Assembly: GCF_964355755.1 (NCBI RefSeq)
Contig: NC_092670.1
Location: forward strand, 26,275,795-26,339,794
DNA length: 64,000 nt
Direction of reading: 5' to 3'
Origin: Antedon mediterranea
Taxonomy: Eukaryota > Echinodermata > Crinoidea > Comatulida > Antedonidae
Under the pieces are notes generated by a model. The model had not been told where the DNA came from, searched no databases, and worked only from the letters and a program-made list of their open reading frames with translations. Shown in pieces: positions 11,840-22,098 of this stretch (position 1 is the first letter of the stretch; each line of letters starts with the position of its first letter). The position numbers were made by a program, and so were the translations under genes.

Positions 11840-14800
11840 CTAATCAGAGTATTGCAAAAGTAATTTATTTTTGTATTTTATTTTAAAAGTTATAGGATTC
11901 TTAAGTAACTTAAGAGTCTCAGGTATATCACGCCAAAGTTCAACCCCTTTACTAACTAAACTTAATGATTTTTGAGTGGTTCTTTTAAATTGTGGGTAGA
12001 AATGGTGTTTTTGTCGCGTGTATTTATAGTGGACAGCTGAGCATAAAATGAAATTATTTTGAACAATCACTGGGAGTAAGTTATGAAAAGCTTTATGCAT
12101 TAGAGAAACGGTATATAGTTTTATTAAATTATAAAGATCAAGAGTTTTAAAAAAATTAAAAATTGGTTTACTTGGACTGGTGTATGGGACTTTCATAACA
12201 AGTCTGAGTGCCTTTTTTTGTAATATGTATAAACAATTTAAATTAGTTTTAAAGGTATTACCCCAGACTTCACAACAATATGTAAAATAAGGCAAAACTA
12301 ATGAATTATATAATTTAAATAAAGCTGATGTATTTAGTAAATGTTTTACTTTATAAATAATTCCAATACTTTTAGAAATTTTGGAATGAATATATTCAAT
12401 ATGATACTTCCAATTTAGTTTTCCATCAATAATAACTCCTAAAAACTTTATTTTATTTACCCGTTCAATTGCAACACCACTAATAACTAAATTGGTTGGT
12501 TCATAATTGTTTTTGCGACTAAAAACAATATACTTTGTCTTACTATGATTCAACGTCAATTTATTTACCTTAAACCAAGTATCAATTTTTTTTAGCTCAT
12601 CATTAATAATATTACAGATACATTGCAGGTTCTTACCAGAAAAAAGTATGTTCGTATCATCAGCATAAAGCGTGTATTTCAATAGGGAAGAAGCATTACA
12701 AATGTCATTAATATATAAAAGGAATAAAGTGGGCCCCAAAATAGATCCCTGTGGGATGCCACATAAAATGTCTGATAATTCTGAGGTGGTATCACCACGT
12801 ATTGTCACAAATTGTTTTCTGTTAGAAAGATAATTTTGGATCCATTTATTGGCAATTCCACGAATACCATAAGCTTCAAGTTTTTTTATAAGGATATTGT
12901 GGTCGATGGTATCAAACGCCTTTTTTAAGTCAATAAAAATTCCGATTGTATAGTTAGACCTGTCCATCTCTTTAAGTATATACTCGGAAAAGTGAAGCAA
13001 TGCATGGCTAGTGGACATATTTTTCCTAAAACCAAATTGTCCTGAGTATAGAATGTTAAATTTGTCAATAAATTTCAACAGACGGTTGTTAAATAATTTT
13101 TCAAAAATTTTAGAAAATTGGGGCAGCAAGGAGATCGGTCGATAATTTGAAAAACTACTTTTATCCCCAGCTTTGAAGATGGGAACAATTTTTGCAATCT
13201 TAAGGGTATCTGGGAAAATACCAGTCTCAAGCGAACGATTAAAAATATGTGTCAATGGCTCACTGATTTCGTATATAATGTGTTTAACTATTGACATAGG
13301 TACGTCATCATGTCCGCTGGAATTTTTAGACTTAAATAAGTTCACTTCTGTAATTAATTCTTCTTTGGAAGTGGCCTCTAAAAAAATAGAATTTGGAATA
13401 CGTTTTTTAATATAATCATTGGGACTATCACGACTTGGAAATTGACTTGTTATTTTTTTGGCTAGGTTAGGTCCTACGGTAGCAAAAAAAGTATTGAAAC
13501 CATTTATAGTATCAACAGGATTATCGATAAAATCTTTTGGCAGATTTCCATAATTTCTTGTTTTAATCAGACCATTTATGATACTCCAAGTACCCCTAAT
13601 ATCATTTTGTTTTAATAATAATAAGTTATTATAATATTGTTTCTCAGCATTTCTTAGAATATTTGTTAGCTTATTTTTGTATCGCTTATACTTTTTTGAA
13701 GACAGTTGTGTTCGATCTTTTAAAAAATGTTTATATAGATTATTCTTCTTTTTACATGCATTAATTAGGCCAGGTGTGAGCCAGGGTTTTGAATTACTTT
13801 TTTGTGTCAATTTAATCTTTTGGGGAGGGAAATATTTATTGAATAGGTATATAAAATTACCATTAAAAACATCGTAAGCATTATTTGGATCTTCTTCATT
13901 AAATACACTGTTCCAATCAGTGCAACGCAAATCATTTTTTAAAGCATTCATTTTAACCTCAGTAAAATATCTTTTAGTAATATATTCATGTGCAATACTT
14001 GGCGTAACATTATAATTAATTGTTGTAAAAATTGGTAAATGATCTGTGATATCGTTAATCAAGATACCACTTTTTATAACAGAATGAACATCAGAAGTGA
14101 AACAATTATCTATTAAGGTTGCTGTTGTTTCTGTTATTCTTGTTGGTTTGGTAATTAGAGGAAAAAGTCCTAAACTAAAACTATTATCAATAAAACATTT
14201 AGTGTCCCAATTACTCTCATGTTTAAGTAGATCTATATTCCAGTCACCACATATAAATAACCGCTTATCATTCATGGACTTGACCAAATCTGAAAATGTG
14301 TCGGTAAATATTTTTATATCTGTACCAGGTGCACGATATATACATGATATGTAAATTGGATTAGAATTATTAATATAGACAATAGCAGAAATATATTCAC
14401 AGCAGTCGGGTATCACGGATGACATATTATCAACAACATTATGTTTAAGACTTTCTCTTATAAAAAGAGCAACACCCCCTCCATACTTTTCTTGTCTTGA
14501 AATACTATAAAATACATAGCCATTAATGTGAAAAGTAATCGGATTATCAGGTCGTATCCACGTTTCTGTAATTGCAATTACGTCAGGTGATGCTCCCAAC
14601 TCTGATAAATAATTTTTTATTTTGTCAAAATTTGCACCCATACTACGACTATTAAAATGAATAATAGTAAACTTATTTTTAATATTACATTCTCTACTAA
14701 ATTGTTCATCTGTGTAGTAATTGCACTCCCAATTCATATTATTTAGAATGTTATTATCAGGATCTCTATCTCCGTCAAGATTGCTAGGATTAAACACAGA

Positions 14801-14845
14801 TGATGAAAGGGAGCCTAAATTAAGGTCAATTAAAGATTCTTCCAT
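11840..14845 (-). CDS. LINE ORF2: AP endonuclease and reverse transcriptase, 1001 aa
   Basis: An apurinic-like endonuclease spans about residues 58-280: HFNSRSMG, AITETWI (Glu 94), ICGDWNIDLL (Asp 201) and ITDHLPIF (Asp 268, His 269). Reverse transcriptase spans about 540-800: [45 protein letters not shown] (637-652), GIPQGSILGPTLFLLYINDI (696-715) and the catalytic YADD at 727-730. A C-terminal region with LPYFTYCCEVWGNT follows. No internal stop or frameshift. Enzymes of this type nick target DNA and prime reverse transcription there. The only oddity is the ORF1 duplication just upstream of the ATG at 14845. Confidence 0.93.
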   Translation of the reverse strand: MEESLIDLNLGSLSSSVFNPSNLDGDRDPDNNILNNMNWECNYYTDEQFSRECNIKNKFTIIHFNSRSMGANFDKIKNYLSELGASPDVIAITETWIRPDNPITFHINGYVFYSISRQEKYGGGVALFIRESLKHNVVDNMSSVIPDCCEYISAIVYINNSNPIYISCIYRAPGTDIKIFTDTFSDLVKSMNDKRLFICGDWNIDLLKHESNWDTKCFIDNSFSLGLFPLITKPTRITETTATLIDNCFTSDVHSVIKSGILINDITDHLPIFTTINYNVTPSIAHEYITKRYFTEVKMNALKNDLRCTDWNSVFNEEDPNNAYDVFNGNFIYLFNKYFPPQKIKLTQKSNSKPWLTPGLINACKKKNNLYKHFLKDRTQLSSKKYKRYKNKLTNILRNAEKQYYNNLLLLKQNDIRGTWSIINGLIKTRNYGNLPKDFIDNPVDTINGFNTFFATVGPNLAKKITSQFPSRDSPNDYIKKRIPNSIFLEATSKEELITEVNLFKSKNSSGHDDVPMSIVKHIIYEISEPLTHIFNRSLETGIFPDTLKIAKIVPIFKAGDKSSFSNYRPISLLPQFSKIFEKLFNNRLLKFIDKFNILYSGQFGFRKNMSTSHALLHFSEYILKEMDRSNYTIGIFIDLKKAFDTIDHNILIKKLEAYGIRGIANKWIQNYLSNRKQFVTIRGDTTSELSDILCGIPQGSILGPTLFLLYINDICNASSLLKYTLYADDTNILFSGKNLQCICNIINDELKKIDTWFKVNKLTLNHSKTKYIVFSRKNNYEPTNLVISGVAIERVNKIKFLGVIIDGKLNWKYHIEYIHSKISKSIGIIYKVKHLLNTSALFKLYNSLVLPYFTYCCEVWGNTFKTNLNCLYILQKKALRLVMKVPYTSPSKPIFNFFKTLDLYNLIKLYTVSLMHKAFHNLLPVIVQNNFILCSAVHYKYTRQKHHFYPQFKRTTQKSLSLVSKGVELWRDIPETLKLLKNPITFKIKYKNKLLLQYSD

Positions 14846-14879
14846 AAGTAAGGTTTATATTGGTTGTCTTAATTGCAAT

Positions 14880-15000
14880 ATGATTAAAGAAGATTCACTA
14901 ATCTCCTTCTGTTTCTTTTGATCTTCCTTGAGTTCTTCCAACTGAGAACTGAGGTCCAGTGACTGCTTGCTCTCTTCCAGTTCTTTCTTGGTTAACATAT
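14880..15000 (-). repeat. Duplicated start of ORF1 between ORF1 and ORF2
   Basis: On the minus strand, 15000 down to about 14880 encodes MLTKKELEESKQSLDLSSQL and on to KQKEISESS. It is a diverged copy of the first 37 codons of ORF1 at 15707-15595. It carries an ATG and lies just downstream of the ORF1 stop (15021-15023). Confidence 0.85.
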
Positions 15001-15020
15001 TTGGTACTTGTGTAATAGTT

Positions 15021-15707
15021 TCAACCATTAATGTCAACAGTATTCTTAATATGCACAATTTTTCCATCAATACGTTTAATAAAAATTTTACCATTCCTGG
15101 TCCATGTGGCTTCTACTTTCTTTTGTTTTTTGAAATCTCTGGTACGCTTGAATAACTCCGCATTTGCTCTAGTCAAATGATCATTTATGTAAATATTCTC
15201 TCCTTTCAGTTTTACCTTAGCTTTCATCACTTCCTGTTTCTTTCTTCGCGAACAAAATCTAACAATAGTTAATTTCGACTTACTTTTAGTTGGTAAAATA
15301 TGTACAGCTTCCAAATCACAAGTGTTAACATCAACATTCATTTTCTCTTTAAATAACTTCAACACAGCTTCTTCGATAGACCCACGTTCTTTATCTGCGG
15401 TCTCCTCCACCGACGAAACACCAAGGTCAGCCGATGCAGCTGATGCGTATGAGGAATGCACATATTTTAGCCCCGTAATTAGAACATTATTGTTTCTGCT
15501 GTATTGTTCTAATTCGTTCACTCTATTTTCCAGTAATGAAATTTGCTTACTTTTTTTTCCATTGTCGGCCTCCAATACTTCAATCCGTTTAATGAAAGAT
15601 TCACTAATCTCCTTCTGTTCCTTTTGGCCTTCTTTGAGTTCCTCCAGCTGCGATGTTATAAAGTCAAGCGACTGCTTGATCTCTTCTAGTTCTTTCTTCG
15701 TTACCAT
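15021..15707 (-). CDS. LINE ORF1 protein, 228 aa (coiled coil plus nucleic-acid binding domain)
   Basis: The start MVTKKELEEIKQSLDFITSQ leads into a heptad-rich coiled coil to about residue 70 (ISLLENRVNELEQYSRNNN). The conserved LITGLK follows, then a domain with LEAVHILPTKSK, VRFCSRRKKQEVM, YINDHLTRANAELFKRTR and TWTRNGKIFIKR. This resembles the FP (baculoviral FP-like) ORF1 proteins of CR1/L2-group LINEs. The protein would trimerise and bind element RNA as a chaperone. The ATG at 15707 fits the frame and sits just inside the 5' end of the element. It is separated from ORF2 by about 175 nt, which contain a duplicated piece of this ORF. Confidence 0.85.
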   Translation of the reverse strand: MVTKKELEEIKQSLDFITSQLEELKEGQKEQKEISESFIKRIEVLEADNGKKSKQISLLENRVNELEQYSRNNNVLITGLKYVHSSYASAASADLGVSSVEETADKERGSIEEAVLKLFKEKMNVDVNTCDLEAVHILPTKSKSKLTIVRFCSRRKKQEVMKAKVKLKGENIYINDHLTRANAELFKRTRDFKKQKKVEATWTRNGKIFIKRIDGKIVHIKNTVDING

Positions 15708-15789
15708 GATTGTTTGGGCCTAGCGCGTGTTAATCACGGAGCCGCTAAAAAAACACGTCTACCCACGCCGCATAGCGCCCTCTTCACCA

Positions 15790-17500
15790 TAACGCCCAAA
15801 GTGGTGTATTTTTTTAGCTGATTTATTACAAATAGGTAATTCTAATGTTTAATAATTGATTTCTAAAATAAAATACTGGGGTAATTTTAAAATCTACAAG
15901 CAGTGTTGCGAGAAACATAGGCCTTTTTATAAAAAAAAAACATGGTATATTAGTAGAAACATTTTATTTTCTTTGATTATTTGATTTGAAACTCATTGGT
16001 CAGAAAAATTCTTAATGTTTTATATAGTTCTAGTTGTGTTGTGAGAAAAATTTTTTTTTTTATTATAGATTCTGTAATTCCCAGTTTTAATGTCATTTTA
16101 TAGGTTATATCCTCTGGAAATTTGAATAAATTATCAGATCGTTGTGAATTTTAATCTTTGCAACAGATTACTCCTATCTTATTTTGAAGCTCCTCTTTCA
16201 TTTGATTACTTCTTTTATTTGTTAACCTAAGCAGATCCCAAATGCCCATCCACCACCAATTTCGACTACCAACCCCCCCCCCCCCCGCCAATAACCACAA
16301 AAAGATAAACTGCAACACTTTGTTCGATCATCCTCTATAGAGTGTCAAATGCATGCATTCAAGCACCACCCACGCTGCCGCTACCATCGCCCCAATGAAT
16401 AGACGGATTCAAACTCCTCCATCCCACCCCTCCCCCTTTCTCCAAGCCCCCACCCACCCCAAGTTAAAAATTGCAATGCAAAAGATAGGACATAAAGTTA
16501 AGTTTTTAGACCCTCGCCTTCAACCCCCTAACTATTTCAAAGTCCTGGATCCACCACTTTCCCCTCTCCAAAATAGAACCAATCAAAAGAGTCAATGATA
16601 TACTCAGGTATGTTAATGCTACATAACAAATATTGAAGCCCTGATGTGAAATTTCATTTCATTTAAGGTCAGCATGTAAAATATCACACTTTATTATTAA
16701 ATACTGGTTTTAAATTCTATATTTTTTTTACTGTGATGGTTGGATTCATTAATTAATTATTAATTAATAATTATCTGATAATTATTTAATTTCATTTAGT
16801 TATGCATAGCAACAGTTACTATGGTAACTAAAATTGAGATATTCTTTAGATTTTGCATATTTATCTTATACATTAATTTAAATTTGTAGATTATTAGCAG
16901 GCATGCCTTATTTGCATTTTCAAATTACCGTTTCACAAGGTCATATTCGTAAGCACTTTCTTCTGTGATTATTTTTATTCATGAAAACCCCGTATTTTAT
17001 TTACAGCGGGCACCTCCCGTAAGCCGCACTTTGTAAAGCCTGTTTGTTCTCCCTATCTAATTAGTGCATTTGGTGCTTACCGTAAGCAGCTGCGGGCACC
17101 TTTTTATACTAAAAATGAGATTGTTTGTAAGCGGCCAATCGAAAAATGTGATAATTATTGCATGGACCTATGAATTAGAGGTGCATGTTTATTGTATTTC
17201 TTTATATATTAGCTTTATTTTGAAGAGGTTTTAAAAACATTACTGTGAAGAGATGAGAAAACTACACAGATTTTGACCGACCATTTTTCATATGATAAAA
17301 GTTTTAAAATTTGTCTCAAAAAGCTAAAAAATACTAAACCACCTGATTATAAATAATAATAGGCCTACAATTAGCTGGAAAACTGAGAGGCTCGTTTCGT
17401 TAAGAATATCGTATATAGCCATAATACGTGATTTTGGCCCTTTATTATTAAGGGGTCACCACCCGGCCACTTTTCCAGGTCCCGAGGGTGGCCACTTTCG
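15790..17500. other. Intergenic, low complexity and no gene recognised
   Basis: Includes a poly-C run at 16267-16285, a C-rich stretch to 16600 with a spurious proline-rich open frame (16353-16598), and AT-rich sequence. No splice-supported exon was found. Confidence 0.5.
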
Positions 17501-17514
17501 GGAGGTTCAACTTA

Positions 17515-18130
17515 ATTTTTTTTTAAATATCCTTAGTTACGTAAACAGGTTTAAGATAACACTAAAGGTCAATTGTTTACCTTTATTCAGATTTGTCAAG
17601 ATTTCTTTCTGAGATTATTAGGATTCAGTATTTAAAGTAAATTTGGCAAAAAGTAGAAATGTAAAACTATGTAGAAAAAATGTTTTGTATTTATGAAAAA
17701 CCCCTTATTTTTTTGAAATTTTCGCATAGAAACAGTTACTATGGTAAAATGTTGACCTCATTTGACCTCAAAATGAATGAATTTACAAGATCAAGTTTGT
17801 CATCACTTTAAGATTAATAGAATGCAGTAGAAGTAAAATTGAGAAAAATTACAAATGCAATCAATTCTTTGTATTTATAAAAACGCCATTTTTTACGTTT
17901 TTTTTTAAATTACTTTCCTTAGTTACACATAGAAATGGTTGCTAAGGTAACACTGTAGGTAAAAAATTAAAATTGTTAAGAATTTTTATGAACCATCTTG
18001 TAAATTTTGATCAAACATTAATAGTTGTAGTAAAGTGGGGATCTGTCCTGTTTTGCATTCTGACCCCTTTTGACCTCAAATGACCTATTTACAAGGTCAG
18101 ATTTTTTTGGGGGGTCTTTCTGTATCTCTT
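17515..18130 (+). repeat. Degenerate tandem repeat of about 200 bp, three units
   Basis: Units near 17515, 17715 and 17915 share a T-run, then a (C/A)ATAGAAA(C/T)(A/G)GTT(A/G)CTA(T/A)GGTAA core, then TGACCTCA(T/A)(A/T)TGACCT and ACAAG(G/A)TCA, and a TTTGTATTTAT(G/A)AAAA joint. A further core lies at 16804-16830. Non-coding. The GTTACTATGGTAAC core resembles an RFX half-palindrome by chance or by descent. Confidence 0.55.
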
Positions 18131-20130
18131 TACACAAAATAGATTTAAACATTTATAAAAACCATTGACGGAATTATTTCAAAGTTTAACATTATTTTCC
18201 ATCAACTAAATATTTCAATGCAAAATACTGTTTTTCTGGCAATTAATTGAAATAAACCTGGCAACACATTCTCCTATTTTATCTAAACTATTCGTATGAC
18301 TCTAGTAGCATTATGACAAGCCACATATACATTTTATTATTGGATTAGCCATATTTAAATTGTGTTTCATGTGTTTTTTGTTGATATTTTGTTTGTATTT
18401 TTTTGTATTTTTAGTATTTTCCTGGCAACACAAAACCTATGTACGAAATTTACCCCAGTGTTTTTTTCGTGATTATTGTTGACAAACCTATTGACTATCA
18501 AATTAAAAAACCTCATTTATTTAAAAACACCACTTTGGAAGTTATAGGTACGTTTATGAGGTATACTTTTATAAAAAAAATATTTTTTAAAAACACCCCT
18601 TTTTAAAATAATGGTATCAACCAAACTCCATTTTGTAATTTTTTTTTTTTTTACATTAAATGGAACTCAATACATGTTGTTTACACTGCTATAAACAAAT
18701 ACTGTATAGTGTAAGTATTTTTGGTTAAAATAAGTATACAAGTTTGTACTTTTTCACTATAGAAAATCTGTGAAAAATGGCAAAACATCAAAATTTGGAT
18801 AATTGACCGTTGTCATGGCAACGGAGGCTAAAAATTAAAATGAATGTTGTAGATATGCTTTTTATTGAAATGTCTATTCATGGTAAAAATTTGAGAGAAA
18901 TCCATTTTTTTACATCTGCCACCAAATCTTTGATTTTTACAGACAATGGCTCTTAATCGCTTGTGAATGAAACGGGCGGTTTGAAATTGTTATTACTTTA
19001 AAAAATATTACGGGCATGTCTTTGTTTTTAGATTTTAAAAATAATACTGGTTCCCCAATGCAAAAAAAAAAATGACAGCGCAGAGCATAGCCTGGAGTTT
19101 CTCATTTTTATATGCACATAGGCCTAATTGTTTAAAGAAATAGACAGCCTATATGGTAAAACGAAAAGAAATCTGGCATCCCAAACATTTAATAGATTGG
19201 TTGCCGTCCATTAATTTTTAGTTGCCAAGGAAACAACTAAATTTAACAATATTGATGATTTTACTCCGGAAAATAGAAAAACACTATTACTTATTTTACT
19301 AAGCAGGAGGGAGGGTCCCATCATTAAACTTGGTCTTAAGAAACAAATTAGAGCATATGGTAAGACATTTTGAGCGTTTCAACCGCAAGTAATGCAAAAA
19401 ATCCGTTTGCAGTTGATTTTTGTTCTTCATACCGACCATACGCTTTCTTAGCACGTAATTAATGCAAAAAAATACGTTTCCAGTTGATTTTGTTTTTCAT
19501 ACCGACCATACGCTTTCATTTCCAAACTCTAAATGCAAATTAACAACACACGTGCACGTAAAAAGTGCACTCCCCAATGGGCAATTTAATTAATTTTCAA
19601 CAGAGCGCATCTCACTTATCTGTACTACATTTTCTCTTAAATTTTAATTTGTTCTTGCTCAAACAATTATCTTTCTCATGGGTTACGACCATTTTCATTT
19701 TGATCATCATGTCTATCGTGTATAATTTCATAAGAATATCTTATATATCTGACCATCATATTATAAAAGCTGTTGAAGTTTAGATATGAATTTATGTAAA
19801 AATCGTGCCTTTCGGATGCTGTGACATCTATGATCATTTTAATTTAAAAAGTAGTCTTTTCATCTCTTTCGTCAGAGATATACAAAGTTAAAGGAGCACG
19901 CACCACGCTTCTACAAGTCCAATTATTTTCCGCATATTAATATGATTTTTCTCAGACAATTTTCTTCCGAAATTGACACCTTCGTGTTTGATTGTAATGA
20001 CAATTAGAATATAAATGTGTGGGTCCGGTAATGTCACCTATTCTACATTGTATATACAGTATACTGTACTATTGGTTTAATCAAGGATACTGAGATCGCC
20101 TTGCCAAGATAGGATTGATGTCTCACTGTG
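18130..20130. repeat. Intergenic with one 72-bp direct repeat at 19385-19525
   Basis: Two adjacent copies contain AATGCAAAAAA, CCAGTTGATTTT or GCAGTTGATTTT, and TTCATACCGACCATACGCTT (19387 and 19460). The remainder is AT-rich with no gene recognised; the open frame at 19565-19783 has no domain. Confidence 0.6.
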
Positions 20131-20575
20131 TTTTGTACCCACTTTTTCCACACATTTAGATTTTAAACACGTAGTTACATGTTTAGAGTGTTTAAAACCT
20201 AAACGTGTTTATAGCTACATGTTGTTTTCCTTCACTCGTTTAGCAGTCAACATGTCACTATTATGTTCAGTCAACATGTTTAGGTACACATTTAGCGTTG
20301 CGTGCATATGGTTTTACTGTGGCGGAAAAAAGCTCCACAAATGACAAATTGAACACGTTTAAACCTAAACGTTTCTTTATTTTGCTCCACATGTTTAACA
20401 ATCAACATTTCATTTTCATTTATTCCACATTTATTTAGTCATCAATTACTGATGTGTTGAGTTAGATACAGTCTACATGTTTAGAATGTATCTAGAACCT
20501 AAATATGTTCTTATCTAAACATGTTTAAGGCTAAAATTAAACCACATTTAATGTGTGGAAAAAGTGGGTACAAAA
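20131..20575. mobile_element. Foldback/MITE-like element with perfect 26-bp terminal inverted repeats
   Basis: The left end, 20131-20156 (TTTTGTACCCACTTTTTCCA plus CACATT), is an exact reverse complement of 20550-20575. The interior repeats the words ACATGTTTA(G/A) and CCTAAACGTGTTT several times, giving subterminal repeats. There is no coding capacity. The target duplication is not clear. Confidence 0.75.
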
Positions 20576-20774
20576 TATATGTTTAAAAGATCTAAACACT
20601 ATGTTTACAGTATCTGTATATTCTATGAAACATATTAGGCACATAAATAAAGCGTATGCATCAGGTCATAGGTTGGCATGCATCAACATTTTGTAATCAT
20701 ATTTTATTGTACGTATATGATGCGTTTGCGCGGATTTGTTAAAATTAAATGTCGGAAAAATTATCTTTATCACA

Positions 20775-22072
20775 AGTATCTATATATAAATTTACGTAAG
20801 GGCAAAATTCGGTAAATCGCGCGTTATTTCTAGAATGTTTACTTGATGGTATATAAAGTTGGTTAGAATGTCGGTACTGATTTAAACCACCTGATGTAAC
20901 CCTGTTTACTAATTAAATTTAGTTAGATAATTAGTTATTGACAATTAAAACGAATTTAGGTTCAACGATTTGCCCCAAATAGGGGTGTTTTCCGATCGTG
21001 GTATACACTGTCTAATGGATGTCCTCATGAAAAATACCTGCACACAATAATACGAGGATACTTCGCATTTTCCTATCTCCTCCTACGATAATTGTTTTTA
21101 ATAGCTTAAAACCGGTTGAACAGCTCGAGTACAGTATCATAATGTTGAAGACAGGCCGATTTTCTTTTAAAAAAATACTATTTTGATAGATTTAATATAC
21201 GTTTATACAAATGTATTGATTTGTGATGAATGAAACATTCCAGATTATTTGGTTTAACCATGCTTGCATACCTCCATGGTTTAACGCAAGTAGGTAAATT
21301 TATGGGCCCTTGGAGAATAAACATAAATAGTATTGTAATGCTATACAATACTATAAATAGGTATTAACCACTTTAGATCGCCATTTGAATCACAAATTTC
21401 TTATTGTGTGTGTTGGGACTGTTAGATATAATATAAACAAAAATACAAATAAACTTATTACTGTGAGTGTGGGTAGCCCCTAATTTTAGATTATAAACAC
21501 ATACTAATATAATACTTTATTACTTACAGTTGCTTCTCAACGTTTGTATTAATTAATTATTACAAAAAAATATAAACGTCGTAGTGGTGTATCGTTACAT
21601 GTACTTTACTATTTCAATCGACTATGACAGTGACAATTGTAACAGTTATTAAATCGGAAATGTTTTACTCTATTTAGTGGTATATTATTTATAGGCCTAT
21701 AAAAAAATATTTCGTTACTTAGTGGATAATAAAGAAATATAAAGAATAATTTAATATAAAGAATATATTAAAAAATTGTTCCTCTTTGTATCTATCCTCA
21801 TTCCCAACCCTCAACCCTATAATGTTAGATACAAAACACAAATTGGGTTTGTATAAATAAGTCCAAATCAAACATTTTGACTCATTTTGTGACAAGTTTC
21901 TCTGTTGGAAGTAATTCCCAGGGTGCTAATTTTGGTACACTACATACATCATTGTGTATATTTATTTGTTTCTGTAAACGACAATGTTTTTTACTCATGG
22001 CGATTCGAGAACCATCTGTGGGCACGACCTAGATGGTACGCTCGCTTCGCTCACGTACCATCTAGTTACCTA
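20775..22072 (+). repeat. Dispersed repeat A, longest copy
   Basis: 20775-21250 is matched in reverse complement by 36285-35463, except for a 338-bp insertion in the latter. 21190-22070 matches 856-1300. The right end contains a strong hairpin, AGATGGTACGCTCG...CGTACCATCT at 22031-22064. No open frame. The hairpin end recalls Helitron 3' ends, but the CTRR and terminal TC rules are not clearly met, so the class is left open. Confidence 0.65.
21961..21966 (-). terminator. Possible poly(A) signal of the coiled-coil gene
   Basis: AATAAA on the minus strand, 133 nt beyond the TAG at 22099-22101. It lies inside repeat A, so the 3' end of this gene may be supplied by the repeat. Confidence 0.35.
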
Positions 22073-22098
22073 TAATTTGTCAAAGTGACGATTAAAAT

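Larger units (their letters stand above)
11526..15720 (-). mobile_element. Nearly intact non-LTR retrotransposon (Jockey/CR1/L2-group LINE)
   Basis: A minus-strand element with two long reading frames, ORF1 (15707-15021) and ORF2 (14845-11840). It is followed by a 3' region that ends in a short (CAAA)n-type tail at about 11550-11526. Endonuclease plus RT with a YADD core and an ORF1 with coiled coil and FP-like domain place it in the Jockey/CR1/L2 group; I cannot fix the clade by eye. The 5' end near 15720-15790 and any target duplication could not be read with confidence. Uninterrupted frames suggest a young insertion. Confidence 0.85.

Noticed and set aside
16353-16598. 81-codon proline/histidine-rich frame
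   Set aside because: Arises from a C-rich low-complexity stretch; no other support.
22010-22072. Helitron 3' end
   Set aside because: Hairpin present, but the terminal CTRR spacing and 5' TC are not met consistently among copies.
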